Positions 12,267-22,823 of a stretch of 64,000 nt of DNA are shown here, piece by piece. The stretch's first letter is position 1; each line of letters starts with the position of its first letter. The DNA comes from Gigaspora margarita. Lineage: Eukaryota; Glomeromycota; Glomeromycetes; Diversisporales; Gigasporaceae. The notes below the pieces were generated by a model. That model ran no database searches and had not been told where the DNA came from. It worked only from the letters and a program-made list of their open reading frames with translations. The DNA is taken from assembly GCA_009809945.1 (NCBI GenBank), contig WTPW01000633.1, positions 76,180-140,179 on the forward strand, in the 5' to 3' direction. Position numbers and translations under genes: made by a program.

Positions 12267-12884
12267 TCATAAGATCATAGGGACCAGATAATTTCTGATT
12301 TTATTAATTTTTTTCTCATCAGGTTTTAAGCCATCTCGACCTACTACATGACCCAAAAATTTGATATTAGGTAAAAAGAAAGAGCATTTTTCTAAATTGA
12401 GCTTCAAATTGGCCTTCCTAAATTTTTTGAAGACCTGTTGTAGATGCCGGAGGTGTTCTTCAAAAGTATGTGAATATATAGTGATATCGTTCAAATATAC
12501 TACTATGAATTTATTAATGAATTCTCTTAATACAGAATCCATTAATTGTTGGAACGTAGCAGGTGCATTGCAGAGTCCAAAAGGCATTACATTAAATTCA
12601 TAGGTGCTGAATTTCATAATTAGAGTGATTTTCTTTTTGTCTTCTTTAGCCATGGCTACCTGCCAATATCCACTAGCCAGGTCTAGGCTTGAAAACCACT
12701 GAGCTTTGCCAAAACTGTCAAGTATTTCATTGATATTTGGCAAAGGATAGATGTCCTTTTCGGTCACTGCATTTAGTTTATAGTAGTCTATACAATTTCT
12801 CTTTTTCCTATTCTTTTTAGGAACGATTACCACCAGCGAACCCCAAGTAGTGTACAAAATTTCAGACTCAAATGCTGTTCTCAT
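12267..12884 (-). pseudogene. Gypsy reverse transcriptase remnant
   Basis: The longest conserved stretch of the element. The minus-strand translation contains VVIVPKKN, CIDYYKLNAVTEKDIYPLP, FSSLDLASGYWQVAM, MPFGLCNAPATFQQLMD and FLGHVVGRDGLKPDEKKI, the ordered RT blocks of Ty3/gypsy. The protein copies element RNA into DNA inside the particle. The region is followed by RNase H and integrase. Its upstream side is interrupted by the MITE at 12875-13391. Fossil. Confidence 0.95.
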
Positions 12885-13391
12885 GAGAATAGCATAATAA
12901 CTATAAGTGTTCTCAACCTATATGTTTATGTTCTCACTTATGCTCACTAAAAAAAAAAAAAAATTTTTTTAAATATCATATGCCATACATATAATAAAAT
13001 ATATGTACCTTTTTAGCTCTATAACTAATGTTATAATATTATCTATAAAGGNATAAATGATATAGGTTAAATATAAAAATTTAACTTAATTTCTATTAAC
13101 ACATCTATATATGAATATATGTTAAAGCATATTTTTCCAGCTATGCTATAGTAATTATATGTAAGTTCAACTAAATAATTTTGATAATAAATGTTTACAA
13201 TTAATATATTTATTTATTTCTAATTTGGTATAACAATATCATATAAATATTAATTACTATATATAAGAACACTATTTTTATTTTACTGTTCTCAAAAAAA
13301 TTTTAATAGAGAACAGTAAAAAATTTTTACTGTGCACAAATTTAAAATAGTGTTCTCATAAGAAATCTGAGAACACTAATTTTGAACACTG
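12875..13391. mobile_element. MITE with GTTCTCA repeats (hAT-like), inside the RT region
   Basis: The motif GTTCTCA or its inverse TGAGAAC recurs close to both ends (12876, 12909, 12932; 13291, 13312, 13351, 13370), and the right end reads GAACACTG. The same subterminal motif and a CAGTGTT end mark the 1.4-kb element at 46319-47727. The interior is AT-rich and non-coding with one N at 13052. The left boundary is uncertain by about 30 bp and no target duplication is clear. Confidence 0.65.
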
Positions 13392-14950
13392 ACCGCAAGG
13401 CCCTTTGACTGCGCGAATAATGCCCATCTTTTCCATCTTTTCTATCTTTTTTTGTAGGAAAGTTTGCTGATTAGGTGGGATTCAGTATGCCTTTTGTTTA
13501 ATTGGTGCAATATTTCTGGTATTGATATAGTGTTTAATCACGGTAGTGCAACCTAATCCCATAGTTTGTCCACTTTCTGATATGTCAGTAGCAAAGACAT
13601 CATAGTTGCCCAACAACAAATTATTTGCCTCTTCCTTTGGTTGACTAGTGATTTCGTGTCCTATATTATAACTAATTACATTATTATGCTTTATTCCTCC
13701 CATAGCTTCCACTAGGCATATAGCTGAGCTTGTTTCATTTTCCTATGGATTATAATATATTCTTTTTTCCATATCCGTATATATTTCATCAGATAAAAAG
13801 GTCTCTAGCTCTTCTTCTTATTCTAAGTTATCTATCTATTGATCCTTATCTTTAGCTTCATCTTCAGTAGTTTCAATAATTGGAGGGAGAATTGTACTGG
13901 TATGAGTGGTATTAATAGTGGTCTGCCTGCCCAAATACCTTATTCTTAATATATGTTTATCAAAATCTAGAGTAGCTCTAGCTTTAGTAAACCAATCAGT
14001 TCCTAGTAATAGAGTTTCTTCTATGGATTCTATTGCTTGTATGCCTATTGGTATAACGATACCTTGTAAAATAATTTTTACATCTTTGATGTCCTCCGGG
14101 TCGATAGCATAGTGGTTATGCTCCAAGGATGCAAATCAGAAGGTTGCCGGTTCAATTTCCAGCAGCAGCGAAATCATAATTCTATGTTTGCGGGTCCTAC
14201 CATATTGGGAAGAATAGCATAGATCAGAGGGTTTTGAATAGGCAACACCTGTAGCGGGTTGCAGATATTGCAGCTAGTGTGGACCTTCAGGTGGACCACT
14301 CAAATTAGGCATCAAAAGTGCACGTGTGGCTAGTTGTACTCTTGTTTATGCGACGTCAATTGGCGGTCCTCAGTGGAGGGCACTGCGAGTGGTCAGAATC
14401 AAAACTTCTAGGGTCGTCCTTGTGCTAGAACCACGATTTGAATAACTGAAGTCATGTAATGTACTAAGAGGCTGAAGTCTAAAAGGATACTTCAAAAACA
14501 CGTGGCGACATTTTCAAACTGCAATGCAGTACCAACAAGCTGAGGATGGATTCTTGTCGGAAAGGCTTGCTAGGAGGGAAAAAGGTTTGGTGAGACAACT
14601 CTACTTGGACGCTCAATAAAACAGCCGGGTTGATGCCTACCCAAAGACTTTAAATGATTATTTGTATACTTGTATTCGAATTTAAGAATTTAATAAAAGT
14701 AGCACAAGGTTGTTAATATCAAAAAAAAAAAATTTTTACATTTTTGATTATGCCCAGGGACTTTGATCTTTTGTTATTAGCCATGACTACTACTGTTTTT
14801 GAACCTCTAGTCAGAGCCAACTCTAATCATTTCATTAATCGATTAGTTATAATACTTACTGTAGCTCTGGAATCTAAGATGGCTACTACAGGGTTGCCTT
14901 TAATTTTCACATGGCACCACATAGCTACAGTTTTCTGATTCTCATCCATC
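13392..14950 (-). pseudogene. Gypsy protease region, split by a SINE
   Basis: Left of the SINE the minus strand shows LLLGTDWFTKARATLDFDKH (13990-14050), the flap-to-C-terminal part of a retroviral-type aspartic protease. Right of it, near 14830-14910, is an AILDS-AT-SIITNRLMKWL segment carrying the family's active-site region. Retroviral proteases cut the Gag-Pol polyprotein and work as dimers. The stretch 13482-13712 links protease to RT. The SINE occupies 14091-14730 and its 18-bp duplications are clear. Part of a broken element. Confidence 0.75.
14091..14730 (+). mobile_element. tRNA-derived SINE, copy 2 (640 bp)
   Basis: The head holds a Pol III A box (TAGCATAGTGGTTATGC) and B box (GGTTCAATTTCC) at tRNA-like spacing. 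The tail ends in a run of A. An 18-bp target duplication, AATTTTTACATCTTTGAT (14073-14090) and the same with one mismatch at 14731-14748, shows LINE-type insertion. The body is unusually long and its modules occur in a different order from copy 1 at 38429-39041: the block ending GTGCACGTGTGGCTAGTTGT comes first (about 14226-14340), the ACGATTTGAATAACTGAAGT block second (from about 14430). GC content is well above its surroundings. Confidence 0.88.
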
Positions 14951-16678
14951 TCTACATTGTTGGCTTCAGTAGTAGGGGGTTTTTCCGCCTTAATATCTTT
15001 GCCAAATTACGTTTTTGGTCAGGTATTTTAGGACTTGGCCTGCGGTCATGTTTATCTTCATGTTCAAGATATCTTCTGATATGTCATATGGCTTTACTTG
15101 ATCTATTACAGATGGTAACCTTTTTCTTATAGTTTTTGTCTTGGGTACTGAACTGTTTTTGATATCCAAAGGGACTTCCTTAGCAACTATTATAGGTTCC
15201 TAATACTGCTGTGTCTTGGTGCGTAATGCCTTTTCTTTTTGTGACTCAGATTGCTTTAATTTTGCTTTTTTTCTATTCTTATTGTACAGTTTGGATCATG
15301 TTTGGGTTGTGTACACTATTTCTTCTTGTTCCTCCACCTCATTTTTATACTCTGTTTCTACATAACTAACATTTTTAGGCCCATTACTAGGTGGAGAGTT
15401 GTGCTGAGCTTTTTGCTCCTTGACAGGCTTTTTCTCTGATAAACAATTTTGTGCATAGTGCCCTACTTCACCACAATGGTAGCAAGTGAAGTTTTGTTGA
15501 CTACTTTTGGTTAGTTTAGAAGGTCCTAGAGTGATCTGTGCAGACAGTGCGGAGGCTATAGTAGCATAATTGAGGGACATTTGCTGCATTTGTTGAGTCA
15601 GAATCTCAATATCTTTTTCTAAGTTTCAGGAGATTGAAGCAACAACCAGGTCAGCTTTTGTGGCGAAATCTGTACCTTCCTCATAGGCACATGCAAAATC
15701 AGCAATTCTAGCTATATCAGTAGGTTTATGCATCATGATCATGGGTGCATATCTGGTCTAATGCCTCATTTAAAATAAAATAATTTTTGCTCTCCTAAAA
15801 GGGCTCCTCCTGTTTCAGCTCATTTTACCAATCGATTAAACCAATTAAGATAAGTATCAATAGACTCATCTGAGTACTGTTTCAAATTTTCTAGATCACT
15901 AAGCCATTTATTTTTCTAGCATTAATTGCAGAACCTGTCCTTGAAGGCCTTAATGATTGCTTTCTAATTATCCTCATGGTTGGTGGCGTGTAAGATTGCA
16001 GAAGAGAAGTAGGTTTGCTGCTATTTATCAGCTATATTGCGCATAAATACTGGTAATATATATGCCTTTTTCTTTTTACATCCCAATTATTAGCACTGGT
16101 AGCTTTTTCAAAGCTTTCAAGCCAAACATATGGATCCTGGGTTCTATTCCCAAAAAAAGGATCAATGCGTAGAATAACTGATTCTTTTGGGGTTTTATTC
16201 AAGTAATAAAGCATGTCTTGAGCTGACATTGTAGAAGTCGATGATTGTAGACTAGTGATATAATCGAGTGGATTTAACTGAAAACACTATGTATGTGATG
16301 CTATGAGGGTGATAACTTTAAGTAGATCAAATAGATTTCTGGGTGTATGTTGGCATTTAATACTAAATATTAGCCTAACATTTATATTCTGACACTGGAT
16401 AGATTGTGGTTGTTGATAGAATGTTTCAAATTTCTGAAAATATTGGTAAGTTTTGCCCTTGTATGAATAAATGGGACAAATAGTCGAAAACCAAGTTGAG
16501 AATTGGCCAAATTATGCTGATGTGGCTATAGGCAATGGATAACAGAATTTGCAGAAATCTTTCTTTGTGTTTTGATGCAATAAGTGATGATTGATTTGAT
16601 CAGTTTGCTTTTGTAAACTATAACTCATACAATACTTTAATAAACCAGGTTGAGCTGTATCTCACAGTCACCACTAAA
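14951..16678 (-). pseudogene. Gypsy gag remnant and leader
   Basis: Near 16032-16229 the minus strand encodes a gag-like start with DPYVWLESFEKATSANNW, typical of gypsy capsid. At 15470-15512 is a CCHC zinc knuckle, CYHCGEVGHYAQNC, of the nucleocapsid region. Gag packages the element RNA. The leader between gag and the right LTR (16230-16678) includes the likely primer-binding site TGGTGACTGTGAG beside 16678. Fossil with several breaks. Confidence 0.85.
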
Positions 16679-17369
16679 TGTTATACTCAAACCACCTCTA
16701 AATGGGTTCAGTGAAACTGGGGGTTAAAATAATTGAAAGCCTCATGTTTTTAGTAGATTAAATATGAGCTTGTATAGAGGTTTTGATGTAATTTGCTTTT
16801 ACGAAAGAGGCCAATAGCTAATATATATAAAGATACAGATAGTCATCTAAGTTTATCAATAAAACTATACTAATACAAGATTAACTTTTGCTAATGTAAA
16901 AACCATCGCAGTAATCACATGACCAAGATTGATTCATCACTTAACGATTACAAACAATTATACATGTGTATGAAGACACGAGTATCAGACTTAATTAGTG
17001 TATAAAGACACTAATACTTTATTTAATTGTGAGTTATAGAGAACTATCTAACGAACTCTCAATTTTCTGGTAGTATTAGTGATATTTATACATGATTGAA
17101 TATATAAAAATAACAATTATATCTATTAGCTATAATGGATCGATTCTATCGATTAATTATGTTTGATCTAATTTAACTGATAGTTATAATCGATCCACTA
17201 ATTGTAAAATAAATAAAATAAAAAATATAAATATTAATATTAATAGATTTATTAGATCTATTAGATATTTTAGATTCTTTAGAATCTTTATATTCATGTT
17301 AAGTTAACGTAATCACGTTTATAATGGTCATTCATCAACATGTGACTGATAGCTATATCGAGTGTAACA
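16679..17369 (-). repeat. Right (5') LTR, 691 bp
   Basis: Starts TGTTATACTC and ends GTGTAACA. It is uninterrupted and aligns over its full length with the two parts of the left LTR. Most differences seen by eye are C/T or G/A exchanges. Confidence 0.93.
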
Positions 17370-17625
17370 CTACATATAAATTGATATATATATCAACAAA
17401 TAATATATTAATATTAACTAGATCCTGAAGAATATTTTTTGTTGAATATAAGATAGGACCATGATAATCAAAAATTCATAAACTTTTTTCAAAACTATTA
17501 TTTGATATATAAGTATTTTTTGCTTTTTATTATAATAGTTGTAGTGCTTTTACTATAATTAAATTAAAATAAATATTATTTAAATATTTTATTTACAAAA
17601 TAACTTATATAGTTTGTTTAAACTT

Positions 17626-17848
17626 AATTTATATTTATATACAAATTATTAATTAAATATTTAATTAACTTCAATATCTTCAATATATTGAACTAATTTA
17701 TTTATATTTATATACAAATTATTAATTAAATATTTAATTACCTTCAATATCTTCAATTTATTGAACTAATTTATTTATATTTATATACAAATTATTAATT
17801 AAATATTTAACTACCTTCAATATCTTCAATATATTGAACTAATTTATT
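17626..17848. repeat. Minisatellite, 73-bp unit, about three copies
   Basis: The segment ACAAATTATTAATTAAATAT starts at 17641, 17714 and 17787, giving an exact 73-bp period. Each unit also holds TTCAATATCTTCAAT(A/T)TATTG. Copies are nearly identical. Confidence 0.9.
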
Positions 17849-17871
17849 ATGTTCTTTACTATTTATTGTAA

Positions 17872-18088
17872 CAGATTATAATGAAATCAGATTATAATGA
17901 AATTTGACTTATTTTATGACTGATTTTTAAAATTTTTTTTGGGCATTTTTTGTTAAAATTTTTTTTATAGTTAAGTTAGGTTTTAGGGTTAGAGTTATTT
18001 AAAAAAGAGTATAGATAGATTTTAGTAGGGCTTATATTTTTAAATTGAGACTCTAAATTTCATTATAATTTGATTTCATTATAATCTG
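17872..18088. mobile_element. MITE, 217 bp, CAGATTATAATGAAATC ends
   Basis: Inverted ends of about 34 bp; each arm holds the ATTATAATGAAAT motif twice. The interior includes TTAGGTTTTAGGGTTAGAG, a telomere-like tract also seen in other short elements here. Target duplication not clear. The DNA from 18089 to 18656 is AT-rich without a gene. Confidence 0.7.
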
Positions 18089-18656
18089 TGACATTTATTA
18101 ATTCTAATTCGCTATATTGCTCCATACTCTTTATAATTTTCATATAATTCCATTTTTTTTCTTGTATTAATTTTTATATAGATTATTTTTTGATTTATAT
18201 ACTCTTTTTTTTTATGATAAGTTTTTCTAATAATAATGCCATTTTTATTATATAGACATTTTTTAGCCTTTTTATGCTAGTGTTTAATTCATTTATTAAG
18301 TTTTCAGCCTTGTGAATCAATTATTAGACAGGCTTTACATTTGAAAATTACCTTTTTATTTTTATATGGGTTTGTCATAACTAAAAAAATAAGTATTTTA
18401 GTAATATAATTTTAAAATTTAGATTGCATAACTGATAATAGTAGATCTGCTTAATAGCAAAGTTAAAATTCAATATTAACTTATCTGTACTATAACAGTA
18501 ATAATGAGAATACAATTTCTAAATAAGAAATAGCCAATCAGAGTATGCATCTAGATTTTTTTATCTTCATGTTCAATTTGTTACAAAATTAAATTTCTTT
18601 TTTTGGGTTGTATTATACTATATATGTAATGGCAATAATCTACCTATATAAATAGC

Positions 18657-19171
18657 TTAAGGGTAGAGAGTACTATTTTAAAATTATATATAATGTTAAT
18701 GGTAAATTTTTTATAATTAATTTTATGAAAAATTATATTAAGTAAACTAATTTTAATACTTAAGACAAGTTTGTAGAGCAGGTTTTTCTGATTCTAATAA
18801 TAGTAAAATTATTAAAATTAGTTAAAATCTCAGTGAAATATATATTTTTAAAGATTGTGTATTAAAATTTAGTAATAAATCTAACTTATAAATTTATGTA
18901 ATTGACCAATTAGAATTAGCGATTTTGTGCAACCAAGAAAAATTTGGGCTAACCCAGAAAAACTTTATGAAATATCAACTATATGTTTTAAAATATAATA
19001 ATAGTTCAAAATTTTATCATAATTGTTTTATTTATATTTTGTAAAATTTTAATAAAAAAATTAGTTGTAATTTAAAAATAGTTTATTAGTAGCATATATC
19101 AGTTTTATATGAAATTTTCAAAATACCATATAAAACTATATAAAAAAGATCTATGTACTCTCTATCCTTAA
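18657..19171. mobile_element. TTAA-bounded MITE, copy 1 (515 bp)
   Basis: TTAAGGGTAGAGAGTAC at the left and the inverse GTACTCTCTATCCTTAA at the right. Copies 2 and 3 (46988-47353, 54531-55052) share the GGGTAGAG end and are also bounded by TTAA. PiggyBac-type transposases duplicate TTAA, so that superfamily is the best guess. Non-coding. Confidence 0.75.
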
Positions 19172-21470
19172 CAATAAGTGATCTACACAATATGTTTTTT
19201 ATTTTTATGTTATTTTTTACAATGACAACTTTACCTATTTCTTATATATACTTATCTCAAAAAATTACAGACTGTGAACTCCCATCTACAGAAACTTTAA
19301 ACACATTTTCAAATGTTCAACAAATAGAAATTTTAAAATTATGCTATGATGCACAAAAATAATTGCTCAATAAGCTACTTGAAGAAAAAAAAATAGAACA
19401 TGCTAATATTGAAATTCTAGTTGTGCAACTATCTAAAAAAAAACAAAAATCAATCATCCAAGTTAAAATTATGGGAGCTTTGTCCTTAGTTGTCAAAAGT
19501 TTATTTTTAAAAAATTAAAGTTGATTTTATGCCACATCTTGAAGCAAACAAAATTACAGAACTAACAATATGGTCACAGTTAGGTCATTTAGCTAGAAAA
19601 AGTTGGGTTGAAGATGTAAGTTAATTATAGTTTAAAAAGAATAAATAAATTAAATTTGAACTACTGTTTTAAATCTTAATATAGGCCAGTGCAAAAATGT
19701 AGATACACAATAGCTAAAAATTTACATTGTCTACATATAAAAGTTTTTATATACAAGCTATTTATTTACAATTTTTTTATACCAAATAAAGTAGGTTTTG
19801 AGCTATATTTTAATATATTTATTATTATAATTTTATAGATATTTTATTGAGTAATAAATTTTTTTAAAAAATTCAATATTTTCTCAAAAAAAAACAAAAA
19901 AAAAGTATTCTTTTCAGAAAAAAATTATTTCACCACCAATATGCAACATTATAAGTTTAAATTAATTTAGTAGATTGCTATATATATGCTAAATATATAG
20001 TTAAAGGTTTAGTTTAATTGGATTAGCAGTTATTAAAATATAAATTTTTAAAATTTATTATCAATTTACTATATAAATGCAAAAATTGCGTGTAAAACAT
20101 AGTAAATTGATAATAAAATTTAAAAATTTATATCTTAACATCTAATGATTCAATTAAGCTAAAATTTTAACTGCATATTCAACATGTTTGTAGTAATGTG
20201 CTTGCATAGTACAAACTTTTAAAGTTGCATATTGGTGGCGAAAATAATTTTTTTTTGAAAAGAATGATTTTTTTAAAAAAAAAATTGAATTTTTTAAAAA
20301 AATTATTACTCAATAAAATGTTTATAAATAATAATAAAAAATATATTAAAAGATAGCTCATAACCTACTTTATTTTGTTAAAAAAATTGTAAATAAATAA
20401 CTTGTATATAAAAACTTTTATATGTAGACAATGTAAATTTTTAGCTATTATATGTCTACATTTTTGCACTGGCCCATATTTATATATTTTTAAGTATATA
20501 CTAAGCATAGACTTCAAATTGGTGCCAATAAATGGATTGTACAAGAATGTTTAAAGCAAAAATTAAATGATGGAGGTAAAATAATAATATAAAATTGGTT
20601 AATTGTGGTTTTTTTTAATATATAAAATTTTTTATATTATTAATAGCTGATAATTTTTGAAAAAGAACTAAAAAAAAGCCTTAATATTACTAAGCCAAAT
20701 GCACAAGTTGCAAGTAGTGATAATGAGCTAGAAATAGTACAGCAATCAACTAGCATTTTTAAAAGATATGCAATAATGAATAAAGAAAATGTAAATTTAA
20801 CTTTTAGATCTAATAATGAATTCCAAGAAATGGATCAAGAAATGTATTTAAATAGTAAATATATATTTTATTTTATATTAATTATTATTTGATTTTGTTT
20901 TATTAACAATTAAGTTTATTGTTAATTAGGTGATAATGATAGTTCAGAATTTTTTAGTAGCAATTTTTATGAAAATTGTGACAGTTCTACCTCTGATAGC
21001 TATGCAACACCCTCTTCTAGTAATAATATCACCCCTGTCTTCAACAGATACATTACTTCTTCTACTTTGAGCAATTATATCATTCTAGCTTCTGGCAGTT
21101 ATATTGATCCTACTTTTCATTGTGATAATGAGACACATAAAAACATTTTATCACAAAATCTTAATGATATCACATAGTTATTAGATTTAGTATTTAATTC
21201 AATATTTATTTATTTCAATAATTTAATTAGATTTAATTTTAATTATAGATACCTTGCAACAAAACTCACCTATTGAGCAAAGCACTAATAGAATAAGCAG
21301 CTGAATATAACAAAAATGTGATATCAATTCCAAGAAATCTGATCAAAGATTAAAAGGTTCCTTACCAAAACAAGTCTGAAAAGAGGATACTCAATTTCAA
21401 TTATTACTAACTAGCAAAAAAAGAAGGGAAAATTCAAAGGCTAAATCGAGAATAGGAATTAATTAGCAAA
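19172..21470 (+). pseudogene. Decayed multi-exon gene, function unknown
   Basis: A coding signal with intron-like breaks runs along the plus strand. Exon 1 follows an acceptor TTACAG near 19266 and encodes ETLNTFSNVQQIEILKLCYD, later LVVQLSKKKQKS and ITELTIWSQLGHLARKSWVED (donor GTAAGT near 19617). A second exon after an acceptor near 20507 encodes HRLQIGANKWIVQECLKQKL. A third (about 20660-20850) is rich in polar residues. The junction at 20852 (GTAAAT) to 20930 (TTAG) keeps frame into a Ser/Thr-rich, acidic exon (SDNDSSEFFSSNFYENCDSS) ending near 21178. A last basic part lies at 21249-21470. I see an in-frame stop near 19361, a frameshift near 19520 and stops in the last part. It may be a host gene or an accessory gene of a transposon; no domain was recognised. 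Confidence 0.55.
19684..20474. mobile_element. Long palindromic MITE (791 bp) in an intron
   Basis: Ends GGCCAGTGCAAAAATGTAGA and its exact inverse. The arms stay alike for several hundred bp toward the centre, so most of the element is one inverted repeat. It lies between the donor near 19617 and the acceptor near 20507 of the decayed gene, consistent with intron insertion. Confidence 0.8.
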
Positions 21471-21522
21471 AATTCTTTTAAAAAAATATTATAATATTTT
21501 TTTAATATACATATATATATAC

Positions 21523-21552
21523 TGTATATCTATCTATCTATCTATCTATCTA
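21523..21552. repeat. (TATC)n microsatellite
   Basis: About seven TATC units directly before the Helitron start. It was either the target or grew from the 5' end. Confidence 0.9.
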
Positions 21553-22258
21553 TACTATTAAATCTCTATGATGTGTCTGTGTTAAAAATGTTCTGATTGG
21601 CTTGCTTATACATACACACAAACATGAATGTTGTCAAAAAAACCGGGATTTGAAATTTTTTTTTTGCTTTATATTGTTATGAGATAAATTGATCTCTCCA
21701 AAGCTAACCATTTAATTGTACTGTAAATCTCATGAATAAATAATAAAGTTGCCACAAATATTAAGGCTAAGTAATATTTACTAAAATATGACTCATATAA
21801 TGACTGCAAATAATCAAAAAGCTACAAATATCAAAGCTAAGTAATATTTGCTAAATATGACTTATATGGTGGCGCAATATAGTAAATCTCTATGATGTGC
21901 CCATATTAAAAATGTTCTGATTGGCTTGCATATTCATACACACAAACATGAATATTGTCAAAAAAACTGGATTTGGAGTTTTTTTTGCCTTATTTTGTCA
22001 TGAGATAAATTGATCTCTCCGAAGTTAAAAGTTTAATTGCACTATAAATCATATGAATAAATATTCAAAAAGCCACAAATATCAAGACTAAGTAATATTC
22101 ACTAAAATATGACTCATATGGTGACTGCAAATAATCAAAAAGCCACAAATATCAAGGCTAAGTAATATTCACTAAAATATAACTTATATGGTGGCCATAA
22201 TACAATACAGTAATAATTATTTTTACTGCACATCTGTAAAAATGTGCAAGAATGCTAG
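21549..22258 (+). mobile_element. Non-autonomous Helitron (about 710 bp)
   Basis: The 3' end has the Helitron signature: a hairpin GCACAT/ATGTGC at 22228-22247, seven bases, then CTAG (22255-22258) followed by T. The 5' end TCTATACTATTAAATCTCTA fits a TC start after A. No terminal inverted repeats. Inside, the first 130 bp recur from about 21887 (AAATCTCTATGATGTG..., TTCTGATTGGCTTGC), and a block with AAATATCAAGGCTAAGTAAT recurs four times. No Rep/helicase is encoded, so it depends on an autonomous copy. Confidence 0.82.
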
Positions 22259-22805
22259 TTATTAATAAAGTTTAATTGTATAGAAAATATAGTAATCATC
22301 ATTAAATAAAAATTTTAAAATATACTTGCAATAAACATAAAATTATTTATAATAGTAGCAATTAAAAAAAGATTATATATTATATAAGATTTGCTACTTT
22401 ACGTATTACTACTAATTGAATAATATTCATTAATTTATGTATTTGAATAAGGTTCATTGACAGTTGATCGAGATGTCATGCAGATCAGGTGAATAAATTT
22501 TTGATTATGAAATTTGAATGATTGACACTCATATGAAATTATCAATTTTCATAGTAGACCATTTTTAATTGTCACTTTTAGGGTTTCATAAAAAGAAACT
22601 GCGTTCTGGCCACATATTAGCAATACAAATATCTAAATACTTTATTATCCCTATGTTTAAAGTAAGAAAAAATAATAAAGTTGACAAGAATCATGTCTTT
22701 GAAGATGCCCTTTTGTTTCATAACCTGTAGTATTTAGAGTAAAAGCATACAACTAATTTCCTACTACAAAAGCTAAATTGGTAGTAAACTTCTGCAATAA
22801 GATTT
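22259..22805. other. AT-rich DNA, no gene seen
   Basis: No convincing coding frame or repeat boundary. The text ATTTATGTATTTGAATAAGG near 22436 has a loose match near 28900, possibly an old dispersed repeat. Confidence 0.4.
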
Positions 22806-22823
22806 AAAACAATCATGTTAACT

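Larger units (their letters stand above)
7163..17369 (-). mobile_element. Broken Ty3/gypsy (Metaviridae) LTR retrotransposon
   Basis: Two LTRs of about 691 bp bound the element, and the internal region read on the minus strand gives gag, protease, reverse transcriptase, RNase H and integrase, in the gypsy order. Next to the right LTR the minus strand offers TGGTGACTGTGAG as a likely primer-binding site. Next to the left LTR is a purine tract GGCAAGAGGAG. The copy is a fossil with many breaks, certainly more than ten. It carries a P2 MITE in the left LTR, a MITE in the RT region and a SINE in the protease region. Flanks ATTAC and CTACA do not give a clean 5-bp duplication. The LTRs differ by roughly 5-10 percent by eye, so the insertion is old. 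Confidence 0.9.
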
